From Flavobacteriaceae bacterium (GTDB lineage Bacteria > Bacteroidota > Bacteroidia > Flavobacteriales > Flavobacteriaceae), in assembly GCA_029247985.1 (NCBI GenBank), contig JAQWKF010000058.1:1-37657 (forward strand): DNA of 37,657 nt. Direction: 5' to 3'. Below are positions 30,466 to 37,657 of the stretch, piece by piece. Position numbers and translations under genes: made by a program. The first letter of the stretch is position 1. The number at the start of each line of letters is the position of its first letter. Below the pieces are notes generated by a model. That model saw only the letters and a program-made list of their open reading frames with translations, had not been told where the DNA came from and made no database searches.

Positions 30466-31611
30466 TTATGAAAGGGTATATGTTGATACATCTTGCGCGG
30501 ATATTTGATGTCCACCCAAAATATGTAATCGCTCAATAAAATTACGCAATTGCCGAATGTTACCTGTCCAATCCATTTTTTGCAGTGCAACAACGGCTTC
30601 AGGAAGGAGTTCCTTATTTGGTGTTAAAAGGGATAAAAAATGATCTGCCAAAAGAGGAATGTCATCTCTTCTGTTGTTCAAAGCAGGCACATGAATTTCT
30701 ATCACAGCTAACCGATGGTACAAGTCTTCACGAAAGCGATTATGAGCAATCTCCTCTCTAATGTTTTTATTGGTAGCAGCAATAACACGAACATCCACCG
30801 CAATGGTTTTAGCACTACCAACCCGTTGGATTTTGTGTTCTTCTAAGGCACGTAAAACTTTGGCTTGTGCAGCAAGACTCATGTCTCCTATTTCATCTAA
30901 AAACAGTGTACCGCCTTGTGCCTGTTCAAAAGTCCCCTTGCGATCTTTGTGGGCAGAAGTAAACGCGCCTTTTATATGCCCAAAGAGTTCACTTTCTATT
31001 AGTTCTGTGGGAATTGCGGCACAATTGACTTCTACAAATGGTGCGCTGGAACGATCACTTTTAAAATGCAATGCTCTTGCAACCAATTCTTTACCGCTAC
31101 CATTAGGGCCTTGAATCATTACCCGCGCCATAGTTGGCGCTACCTTTTCAACCATGTTGTGAATGGCTTGAATAGCTTCAGAATTCCCAATCATGGTGTA
31201 CTGCTTGGGAACAGTAGTACTTTTGGTCTTTTTATTAGGTGAAGTATTCTTCTGAAGTGCAGCATTGACTGTTTGTAGCAGGTGATTTAAGTCAGGTGGT
31301 TTTGAAATGTAATCATAAGCGCCCATACGCATCGCCTTTACGGCAGTTGCTAAATCCCCGTGGCCTGATATCATCACAACTGCTGATTGTGGAGATACTT
31401 TTTGAATATGCTCCAACACCTCAAGACCGTCTTTTTTTGGCATTTTAATGTCACATAATATAAGGTCGTATGCCTGTGCGTCCACCATTGATATGGCTTC
31501 TACACCATTGGCGGCCTCACTTACGTTGATGTTTTTGTCGACATCAATAAGTATCTTATGCAATACACGACGAATGTTTGCCTCGTCCTCTACAATTAAA
31601 ATTTCTGCCAT
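30466..31611 (-). CDS. NtrC-like response regulator (REC + AAA+), lacking a C-terminal HTH
   Basis: REC domain (LILCDIKMPKKDG), Walker A GPNGSGKE, ELFGHIKGAFTSAHKDRKG, GGTLFLDEIGDMS; ends 381 aa shortly after WTGNIRQLRNFIERLHILGG. Confidence 0.93.
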   Translation of the reverse strand: MAEILIVEDEANIRRVLHKILIDVDKNINVSEAANGVEAISMVDAQAYDLILCDIKMPKKDGLEVLEHIQKVSPQSAVVMISGHGDLATAVKAMRMGAYDYISKPPDLNHLLQTVNAALQKNTSPNKKTKSTTVPKQYTMIGNSEAIQAIHNMVEKVAPTMARVMIQGPNGSGKELVARALHFKSDRSSAPFVEVNCAAIPTELIESELFGHIKGAFTSAHKDRKGTFEQAQGGTLFLDEIGDMSLAAQAKVLRALEEHKIQRVGSAKTIAVDVRVIAATNKNIREEIAHNRFREDLYHRLAVIEIHVPALNNRRDDIPLLADHFLSLLTPNKELLPEAVVALQKMDWTGNIRQLRNFIERLHILGGHQISAQDVSTYTLS

Positions 31612-32430
31612 TTAGTTGGATGTATGTATCACGCGTTGTGGGAAAGGTATCTCTATATCATTGATTCTCAATGCTTTTTCAATAGCAAATCTAATATCAG
31701 ACTTAATCATGGCGCCTTTGAATGCGTTTTCAGTAAATACAACCAACGTAAAGTCTAGACTGCTATCTCCAAAATCTTGAAACAAAAGTATGGGATCTTT
31801 TTTCTTGCTTGCGTCTGGGTGCTGTGCTGCAATCTCCAATACTACTTTCTTGAATTTTTCCACATCAGTACCATATGCCACACCCACATTTATAGATTCC
31901 CCAGTGACTTTATCGTTCTCCGTCCAATTAAAAAGTGTTGTAGTCAAATACTTGTGGTTGGGAATGACCAGTACCTTATTGTCACGAGTAACAGCTCTAG
32001 TGGTACGCAGTGTTATATTTTCAACACGTCCAATCTTCCCATCGAGCTCAATAATATCGCCTACGTGAACGGTTTGATCTATTAAAATAAAGATACCTGA
32101 AATGATATCTTGAAAAAAGGTTTGCAAAGCAAAACCAACACCTACCAATAAGGCGGCTGATGCGGCTAAAAGCGCGTTTAGGTTGACCCCTGCATTTTGC
32201 AAAGCAAGCAACACAATTACCGTATAAAGCGAGTAGTTAAAGAATGAAAAGACAGGTTTGAATTTTCCTTTGCGCTCATCAGATAATTTGCGAGTTAGTA
32301 ATTTGCGCACAAAGCGCATGGTAAAGTATAGGGCAATGATTAGTAAAACCATAACCAAAAAAGAACCGACGCTCATTTGAGCATCGCCTATACCAATATT
32401 ATATTGAAAGATTGATTTGATTTTTTCCAT
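31612..32430 (-). CDS. MscS-family mechanosensitive ion channel
   Basis: TM3-like ALLAASAALLVGVGFALQTFFQDIISGIFILIDQTVHVGDIIELDGKIGRVENITLRTT. Confidence 0.92.
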   Translation of the reverse strand: MEKIKSIFQYNIGIGDAQMSVGSFLVMVLLIIALYFTMRFVRKLLTRKLSDERKGKFKPVFSFFNYSLYTVIVLLALQNAGVNLNALLAASAALLVGVGFALQTFFQDIISGIFILIDQTVHVGDIIELDGKIGRVENITLRTTRAVTRDNKVLVIPNHKYLTTTLFNWTENDKVTGESINVGVAYGTDVEKFKKVVLEIAAQHPDASKKKDPILLFQDFGDSSLDFTLVVFTENAFKGAMIKSDIRFAIEKALRINDIEIPFPQRVIHTSN

Positions 32431-32456
32431 ACTCTAATATAGACAAAATACTTGCT

Positions 32457-32491
32457 AAAAAAAGAAAACCCACCCTCAAAAAGAGGATGGG
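32457..32491 (-). terminator. Candidate intrinsic terminator downstream of dnaJ
   Basis: Minus strand CCCATCCTC-TTTTT-GAGGGTGGG (9-bp stem with one G-T wobble) followed by TTTTCTTTTTTT. Confidence 0.8.
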
Positions 32492-32580
32492 AAAAAATTG
32501 CTATGAAAAAGAAAAATAACTATAGATAAATCTATCGTTGCTTCAAATATATAAACTTTATGAATACAAATCTCATAAAA

Positions 32581-33690
32581 TCATGAAAACATGTCCTTTA
32601 CCTTATCAAAAAATGATTTATGACTAGATTTTGGACTAGGTTTAAAATTGTCGTGTGTAGCCTGTTGTTCAAAAAATTGTTTTTGCTCTTTAGTCAACTG
32701 TTCAGGTGTCCAAACATTGACATGAACCAACATATCTCCCGTACCGTAATGGTTAAGACTTGGGATGCCCTTGCCTTTTAATCGTAAGATTTTACCTGAT
32801 TGTATACCAGACTCTAATTTAATACGCACAGAGCCTCCGACCGTATCAATTTCTTTGTAGGTACCCAATACAGCTTCAGACAAAGAAATGTATAAATCAA
32901 AATGAAGATTGTTGCCCTCACGCTTGAGCGTGGGGTGGTCCTTTACGGTGATTTGCACGATCATATCTCCAGAAATTCCTTGACCAGGCGCTTCATTTCC
33001 TTTACCAGAAACCTTTAGCTGCATGCCATCCTCAACACCTGCAGGAATTTTAATGGATACCGTTTCTTCTTCTGATATCATACCATAACTGTCAGCTCCT
33101 GCAGGACGATGACGAAGGGTTTGACCAGCACCATTACAAGCAGTACAGGTTGTAGCAGACTGCATACGACCCAAAATAGTATTGGTAATACGCATGGTTT
33201 GACCTGAACCTTGACAGGTTTTACAGGTCGAATAACTAACACCAGGTGCTTGCTTTTTGCGTTTTACTTTAATTTTTTTCTCAACACCAAGCACCATTTC
33301 TTCGAGAGTTAAGCTTACCTTAACACGAAGGTTGGTTCCCTTGGTGCGGCGCTGTCCGCCTCCTCCAAAGCCACCAAAACCACCACCGAAAGCACTACCA
33401 AAAATATCCCCAAACTGACTGAAAATATCGTCCATATTCATGCCACCGCCACCAAAGCCTTGGCTGCCATCAAATGCGGCATGACCGTAATTGTCATACT
33501 TGGCGCGTTTTTGTTCATCGCCTAGCACTTCATACGCCTCTGCTGCGGCTTTAAATTTCTTTTCAGCTTCCGCATCCCCAGGGTTTTTATCGGGGTGGTG
33601 GGCAATCGCTTTTTTGCGATATGCCTTTTTAATTTCAGCAGCTGAAGCAGACTTGCTGACGCCTAGTATGTCGTAATAATCTTCTTTCAT
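32581..33690 (-). CDS. dnaJ: Chaperone protein DnaJ
   Basis: J domain [37 protein letters not shown]-rich region; C-terminal substrate-binding domain; only two CxxCxGxG motifs. Confidence 0.95.
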   Translation of the reverse strand: MKEDYYDILGVSKSASAAEIKKAYRKKAIAHHPDKNPGDAEAEKKFKAAAEAYEVLGDEQKRAKYDNYGHAAFDGSQGFGGGGMNMDDIFSQFGDIFGSAFGGGFGGFGGGGQRRTKGTNLRVKVSLTLEEMVLGVEKKIKVKRKKQAPGVSYSTCKTCQGSGQTMRITNTILGRMQSATTCTACNGAGQTLRHRPAGADSYGMISEEETVSIKIPAGVEDGMQLKVSGKGNEAPGQGISGDMIVQITVKDHPTLKREGNNLHFDLYISLSEAVLGTYKEIDTVGGSVRIKLESGIQSGKILRLKGKGIPSLNHYGTGDMLVHVNVWTPEQLTKEQKQFFEQQATHDNFKPSPKSSHKSFFDKVKDMFS

Positions 33691-33692
33691 AA

Positions 33693-34211
33693 CTATTGTG
33701 CCACCACTACCTTGGGGTAACGGATAATTAAATCGCCCAGTTTATATCCAGAAGCTACAACATCAATGATGCTACCTTTTGGGTGGTCATCTGAAGCGGG
33801 CAACTGGGTTATGGCCTCATGAAGTTCTGCATCAAAAACTGCCTTGGGCGCAATCTCCATTTTAGTTAGCCCTTGCTGTTTTAAGGTGTCAAAGAATTTA
33901 TTGTAAATAAGTTGAATACCTGTGAGCTTATCATCTGCTTTATCCAGTTCGGAAAGCGCACGCTCAAAGTCGTCTAAAACAGGCAGCAATGCTACCATGA
34001 CCTCTTGAGAAGCTGTTTTGAACAGCTCGATTCGTTCTTTGGCTGTGCGTTTTTTATAGTTTTTAAACTCGGCAAACAAACGTAAAAACTTGTTTTTCTC
34101 CGCTTCTAAAGCTTCTTGGTTTTCAAGAAGTTCGTTGCGCTCAACAACGGACTCTTGTGCCTCTTGCTTTACCTCTTTTTGTGCTGTTTTTTTTTCCTTT
34201 TTGGCAGCCAT
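33693..34211 (-). CDS. grpE: Nucleotide exchange factor GrpE
   Basis: [82 protein letters not shown]; start at MAAKKEKK (34211). Confidence 0.94.
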   Translation of the reverse strand: MAAKKEKKTAQKEVKQEAQESVVERNELLENQEALEAEKNKFLRLFAEFKNYKKRTAKERIELFKTASQEVMVALLPVLDDFERALSELDKADDKLTGIQLIYNKFFDTLKQQGLTKMEIAPKAVFDAELHEAITQLPASDDHPKGSIIDVVASGYKLGDLIIRYPKVVVAQ

Positions 34212-34232
34212 AATCGTTTTTAAAGTATGTGG

Positions 34233-34265
34233 CAAAAGTACTGCCAAAAAAACTTCTATGTCAAA
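34233..34265 (-). promoter_or_regulatory. Candidate grpE-dnaJ promoter TTTG-N21-TACTTTTG
   Basis: -7 box CAAAAGTA (+ strand 34233-34240) and -33 box CAAA (+ strand 34262-34265). Confidence 0.65.
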
Positions 34266-34271
34266 ATGACA
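34259..34271. promoter_or_regulatory. Perfect palindrome TGTCA-AAA-TGACA, candidate operator over the grpE -33 box
   Basis: Read directly from the sequence; overlaps the -33 TTTG. Confidence 0.6.
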
Positions 34272-35189
34272 CTACTTTTTTGAGTTAAGGGGTAATAAAT
34301 CTTGAAGCGCCTCTTGAATTGTAGGGAAAACAAAAGAAAATCCTTGTTCTTGCACGTGGGCACTGGAAACACGAATACTGTCAAAAAGTATGCTGGCCAT
34401 TTTCCCCATGGCCAACTTTATTAAAAAAGCAGGAATACCAGGCAGCCATTGGGGCATTTTGTATTGCCTTGAAATAGCCTTAACCAACTGTTTTTGAGTG
34501 ATTGGATTTGGCGACACAGCATTATAGGTTCCGGGGTGATTCATAGCAAACATAAATAAGTGAACCAAGTCTTGAATGTGAATCCAAGACTGCCATTGCT
34601 TTCCAGAACCAAACCATGCGCCCAAACCAAATGAAGCAGGTGTTGCTAATGGGATTAGTGCGCCACCAGAACGTGCCAAAACCAAACCAATTCTTATTTT
34701 ACTGATGTGCGTAACATAAGGCGCTATTGCTTCTACTTGTTGTTCCCATGCAGCCACGACCTCGCCAGTAAAGGAATCCGAAACTTTGGTGTCATTCTCA
34801 TTATAGGTTTTATCAAAATCTGAAGGATAAAGACCAACAGCTGATGCGCTTATAAAATGTGAAACGCTGTGATTGGGATTGTTTTTGAGCGCATTTTGAA
34901 TGAGCTGGGTTCCGGTTACACGGCTATCAAAAATGGCTTTTTTATTTTTTTTTGTCCATCGCTGATTGATTTTAGCGCCTGCCAGGCTGATGATTACGTC
35001 AACTCCATCAAGTACTTTTGTGTCTAAAACACCCTTGCTAGGGCTCCAATAGTATGTTTTAATACGGGCTGAAACAGGATTTGAATGCTTGCTTGTAGAG
35101 AGTGTTGAAATGCGATAATCCCTTTGTTTCAAGGCATATATGAGCGATCTACCAACCAATCCACTAGCACCTGTTATGAGAATATGCAT
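34272..35189 (-). CDS. TIGR01777 family SDR-type epimerase/oxidoreductase
   Basis: ILITGASGLVGRSL, VDVIISLAGAKIN, FISASAVGLYPSD, C-terminal DUF1731-like tail. Confidence 0.9.
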   Translation of the reverse strand: MHILITGASGLVGRSLIYALKQRDYRISTLSTSKHSNPVSARIKTYYWSPSKGVLDTKVLDGVDVIISLAGAKINQRWTKKNKKAIFDSRVTGTQLIQNALKNNPNHSVSHFISASAVGLYPSDFDKTYNENDTKVSDSFTGEVVAAWEQQVEAIAPYVTHISKIRIGLVLARSGGALIPLATPASFGLGAWFGSGKQWQSWIHIQDLVHLFMFAMNHPGTYNAVSPNPITQKQLVKAISRQYKMPQWLPGIPAFLIKLAMGKMASILFDSIRVSSAHVQEQGFSFVFPTIQEALQDLLPLNSKK

Positions 35190-35220
35190 CTTTTTTTTGG
35201 TAAATTTAAGCTACCTAGAA

Positions 35221-35248
35221 TTGTGCACCCAAGATTTTTATACTTTTG
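35221..35248 (+). promoter_or_regulatory. Candidate promoter TTG-N17-TACTTTTG immediately before ilvE
   Basis: TACTTTTG 35241-35248, four bases before the GTG at 35253. Confidence 0.55.
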
Positions 35249-35252
35249 TTGT

Positions 35253-36314
35253 GTGAACGCATCAATACACATAACACCCTCAACAGGATCTAGAATAGAT
35301 ACCGTTGATTTTAGCAATCTTGCATTCGGATCTACTTTTTCGGATCATATGTTTGTTTGCGACTACCGTGACGGACAGTGGCAGACCCCGGAGATTGTAC
35401 CTTATGCACCCATGGAACTTTCTCCAGCTGCAAGTGTTTTACACTACGGTCAAGCTGTATTTGAGGGCATGAAAGCATTCAAAGATGACGAGGGAAGTGT
35501 CTGGTTGTTTAGACCTGATCAGAACGCAAAACGCATTAATAAGTCTGCCGAACGTCTTGCGATACCACAATTTCCAGAAGCCCTATTTCTAGATGGCATG
35601 AAACAGCTCATTACTCTTGACAAGGCTTGGGTAAAAGCAGGAAAAGGAAATTCGTTATATGTGAGACCATTTGTTTTTGCTTCTCAAGCAGGGGTTCAAG
35701 CATCTGCTGCAACCGAATATCGTTTTATGATTATTTGTGCACCTGTAAGCAGTTATTATGGTGGCGAGGTTCGTGTAAAAATTGCAGATCATTACAGTCG
35801 TGCCCCTCAAGGTGGTACAGGCTACGCCAAGGCAGCTGGAAACTATGGAGGTCAGTTCTACCCTACCCAATTGGCAAAAAGTGAAGGGTACCAACAAGTA
35901 ATATGGACTGATGCTGCCACCCACGAATATATTGAAGAAGCTGGCACCATGAATTTATTCTTTCGCATTGGTGATACCCTAATTACGGCGCCAACAAGTG
36001 ATAGTATTTTAGATGGTGTGACAAGAAAGAGTATTTTGGATTTAGCAACGCATTTAGGATTAAAAACTGAAGTGCGCATGCTTCGTGTTGCCGAACTAAT
36101 TGAAGCATCAAAATCGGGTACACTACTTGAAATTTTTGGTAGTGGTACGGCTGTAGTGGTCCAAACCATTGATGGTTTTGGCTACAAAGGAGAAAAATTT
36201 GAAACCCCACTGCCAAAAAATAGCTTTGCCTTAATGTTAAAGGAAAAATTGATGGATATACAGTATAACAATGCTGAAGATCCATTTCATTGGCGCTACA
36301 AAGTTTGTGACTAG
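35253..36314 (+). CDS. ilvE: Branched-chain amino acid aminotransferase, probable GTG start
   Basis: LHYGQAVFEGMKAFKDDEGSVWLFRPDQNAKR, GTGYAKAAGNYGGQF, EEAGTMNLFF, DGVTRKSIL; homology begins near VNASIHITPSTGSRIDTVDFSN. Confidence 0.93.
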   Translation: MNASIHITPSTGSRIDTVDFSNLAFGSTFSDHMFVCDYRDGQWQTPEIVPYAPMELSPAASVLHYGQAVFEGMKAFKDDEGSVWLFRPDQNAKRINKSAERLAIPQFPEALFLDGMKQLITLDKAWVKAGKGNSLYVRPFVFASQAGVQASAATEYRFMIICAPVSSYYGGEVRVKIADHYSRAPQGGTGYAKAAGNYGGQFYPTQLAKSEGYQQVIWTDAATHEYIEEAGTMNLFFRIGDTLITAPTSDSILDGVTRKSILDLATHLGLKTEVRMLRVAELIEASKSGTLLEIFGSGTAVVVQTIDGFGYKGEKFETPLPKNSFALMLKEKLMDIQYNNAEDPFHWRYKVCD

Positions 36315-36694
36315 TCCAAAAACTGCTTTAAATCTGGACGCCTGTAGTTAGGTCCCTTCATTACCTTACCATCTTCCCTATAAATAGGTTTGCCGTCTAC
36401 ACCAAGTTTGCTCATATTACTGTCCTGAATTTCTGCAAAGACATCTTCAATTATGTGTTGCATGCCGTGTGTGAGTATGGTGCCGCATAATATATAGAGC
36501 ATGTCGCCAAGGGCATCGGCCACTTCAACCAAATCATTGTTATTTGCTGCTTCAAGATATTCTTCGTTCTCCTCCGCCATCAATCTGTGGCGTAAGTTTA
36601 ATATGTCATCAGCTGTTGTAGCTGTTGGTTTTTGAGCGACTCCTACGCCAAAGGCTTTGTGAAATGCCGCTACTGCATCAAGTTGGTCTTGCAT
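36311..36694 (-). CDS. MazG/PRA-PH-like nucleoside triphosphate pyrophosphohydrolase family protein
   Basis: RHRLMAEENEEYLEAANNNDLVEVADALGDMLYILCGT matches the EExxE...ExxD metal-binding pattern of all-alpha NTP pyrophosphatases. Confidence 0.85.
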   Translation of the reverse strand: MQDQLDAVAAFHKAFGVGVAQKPTATTADDILNLRHRLMAEENEEYLEAANNNDLVEVADALGDMLYILCGTILTHGMQHIIEDVFAEIQDSNMSKLGVDGKPIYREDGKVMKGPNYRRPDLKQFLD

Positions 36695-36723
36695 TTTTTT
36701 ATAGTTTCGCTAAAAATAACATT

Positions 36724-36906
36724 ATGTTCAGCAACGGTCAATTGATTTTTGCCCTTTTTTTTATTGTAAGCTTCACTTTCGTCATTATATATAGCTACAA
36801 AAAGGACAAACAAAAAAGTAAAAAATATTTTAAAGGAAGTTTTTGGGTGTTGATAGGCTTTTTAATTTTTGTCAGCTTACTGGTAGGTCTTAAAAGCATC
36901 GTGTAG
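36724..36906 (+). CDS. Conserved small membrane protein
   Basis: 60 aa: MFSNGQLIFALFFIVSFTFVIIYSYKKDKQKSKKYFKGSFWVLIGFLIFVSLLVGLKSIV; two TM helices; directly upstream of crcB. Confidence 0.7.
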   Translation: MFSNGQLIFALFFIVSFTFVIIYSYKKDKQKSKKYFKGSFWVLIGFLIFVSLLVGLKSIV

Positions 36907-36907
36907 C

Positions 36908-37285
36908 ATGAATATGATTTCTTTCTTACTAGTTTTTCTAGGTGGGGGGCTTGGAAGCCTTTTTAGATATAGTATAGGACTTTTGATAAAGCCCATATCT
37001 CCTCAGTTACCTTTGGCGACACTTATCGCAAATGTAATAGGGTGTTTGTTGTTGGGCTTACTTATGGGTTTTCTCAGCACAAAGTCTTCTGTATCCAATA
37101 CGCAGCATATGTTATTAGCTGTTGGCTTTTGTGGCGGCCTGACTACCTTTTCCACTTTTACATTAGAGAACATGCGCTTTATTGAGCAAGGCCAGCTTTT
37201 CAACTTCTTTATTTACAGTATTGGCACTTTTACACTAGGAATGGCCTGTATATATGCTGGAATGTTATTGCATAAGCAGTTTTAG
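36908..37285 (+). CDS. crcB: Fluoride ion channel CrcB/Fluc
   Basis: GGGLGSLFRYSIG, LATLIANVIGCLLLGLLMG, GFCGGLTTFSTFTLE. Confidence 0.94.
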   Translation: MNMISFLLVFLGGGLGSLFRYSIGLLIKPISPQLPLATLIANVIGCLLLGLLMGFLSTKSSVSNTQHMLLAVGFCGGLTTFSTFTLENMRFIEQGQLFNFFIYSIGTFTLGMACIYAGMLLHKQF

Positions 37286-37323
37286 CAACACTATCAACAA
37301 AAAAAGCATATAAATTTTATTAT

Positions 37324-37342
37324 ACCCCTATTTTAATGGGGT
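37324..37342. repeat. Small inverted repeat ACCCC...GGGGT downstream of crcB
   Basis: ACCCCTATTTTAATGGGGT. Confidence 0.5.
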
Positions 37343-37372
37343 TCATATTATTTTTTATATAAATATATACAC

Positions 37373-37399
37373 TTACCCCCTAATTTAATAAGGGGGTAA
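37373..37399. repeat. Perfect 9-bp inverted repeat TTACCCCCT-N9-AGGGGGTAA
   Basis: Arms 37373-37381 and 37391-37399. Confidence 0.7.
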
Positions 37400-37412
37400 A
37401 CACTAATTAGTA

Positions 37413-37420
37413 TACTTTTG
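37413..37420 (+). promoter_or_regulatory. Candidate -7 box TACTTTTG for the left copy of the terminal inverted repeat
   Basis: Exact TAnnTTTG match; the same box recurs inverted at 37634-37641. Confidence 0.5.
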
Positions 37421-37464
37421 GCTTATTATTAATTCAATATAAATAATTAACTAAACATTACATT

Positions 37465-37587
37465 ATGAAAAATAATTTATCATCTATTTTAACGTTTTTA
37501 GCTCTTGTAGCTTTTTTAGTATTCGGAGGAATGACTAGAGCACAAGTGCTGAAAACGTTAAAATGGATGATAAATTATTTTTCATAA
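37465..37587 (+). CDS. 40-aa ORF: signal peptide followed by sequence antisense to the inverted copy; probably a truncated or chimeric gene
   Basis: MKNNLSSILTFLALVAFLVFGGMTRAQVLKTLKWMINYFS*; residues 1-27 resemble a Sec signal peptide. Confidence 0.35.
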   Translation: MKNNLSSILTFLALVAFLVFGGMTRAQVLKTLKWMINYFS

Positions 37588-37657
37588 TGTAATGTTTAGT
37601 TAATTATTTATTTATTTTGAATTAATAATGAGCCAAAAGTAAATTAAATACCACTTA

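Larger units (their letters stand above)
37413..37641. repeat. Long imperfect inverted repeat with arms of about 90 bp, each arm a promoter-leader-signal peptide start
   Basis: Left TACTTTTGGCTTATTATTAATTCA...TAAACATTACATTATGAAAAATAATTTATCATCTATTTTAACGTTTT; reverse complement of right TACTTTTGGCTCATTATTAATTCA...TAAACATTACATTATGAAAAATAATTTATCATCCATTTTAACGTTTT. Confidence 0.9.

Noticed and set aside
32521-32540. ATAGAT-AA-ATCTAT palindrome between dnaJ and its terminator
   Set aside because: Short, AT-only-type palindrome with a 2-nt loop; no supporting context.
33353-33470. G/C-rich repetitive stretch resembling tandem repeats
   Set aside because: It is the Gly/Phe-rich linker coding region of dnaJ.
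35124-35252. N-terminal extension of ilvE overlapping the TIGR01777 gene
   Set aside because: The extension lacks aminotransferase-like sequence and lies upstream of the TACTTTTG promoter box; the GTG at 35253 fits better.
36700-36908. Fluoride riboswitch upstream of crcB
   Set aside because: No recognisable fluoride riboswitch core, and the region is occupied by a small membrane protein CDS.
1-37657. CRISPR array, tRNA/rRNA, transposon, prophage, restriction or toxin-antitoxin system
   Set aside because: Scanned both strands by eye; intergenic spaces are short and none showed tRNA-like cloverleaf sequence, regularly spaced repeats, transposase or phage genes, or recognisable defence genes.

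Overview
The window is a gene-dense, mostly housekeeping chromosomal segment from a Bacteroidota genome, probably Flavobacteriia. Supporting signs are TAnnTTTG -7 promoter boxes, a type IX secretion C-terminal sorting domain, a long SecA without the C-terminal SEC-C zinc motif, a long NusB, a DUF4294 protein and a cyclophilin-FKBP fusion. I support about 34 coding regions, including acs, an M3 peptidase, pyrD, yajC, nusB, an ABC exporter, recQ, kdsD-tatC-lptB, pssA, lnt, secA-glycosyltransferase-msrA, a MATE transporter, an M28 peptidase, an NtrC-like response regulator, mscS, grpE-dnaJ, ilvE and crcB. I saw no tRNA, rRNA, CRISPR array, transposase or phage genes. The oddest structure is at the extreme right end (about 37413-37641). 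It is an imperfect inverted repeat with arms of about 90 bp, each arm carrying the same promoter -7 box, leader and signal-peptide start. It is either a fold-back chimera at a contig end or two paralogous secreted-protein leaders facing each other. Other points worth a second look are a perfect TGTCA-N3-TGACA palindrome over the grpE-dnaJ -33 box, a terminator-like hairpin abutting the pyrD start codon, overlap of all five convergent gene pairs, an NtrC-like regulator with GAFTSA and no HTH, and a DnaJ with only two zinc motifs. I found no clearly novel multi-gene system.
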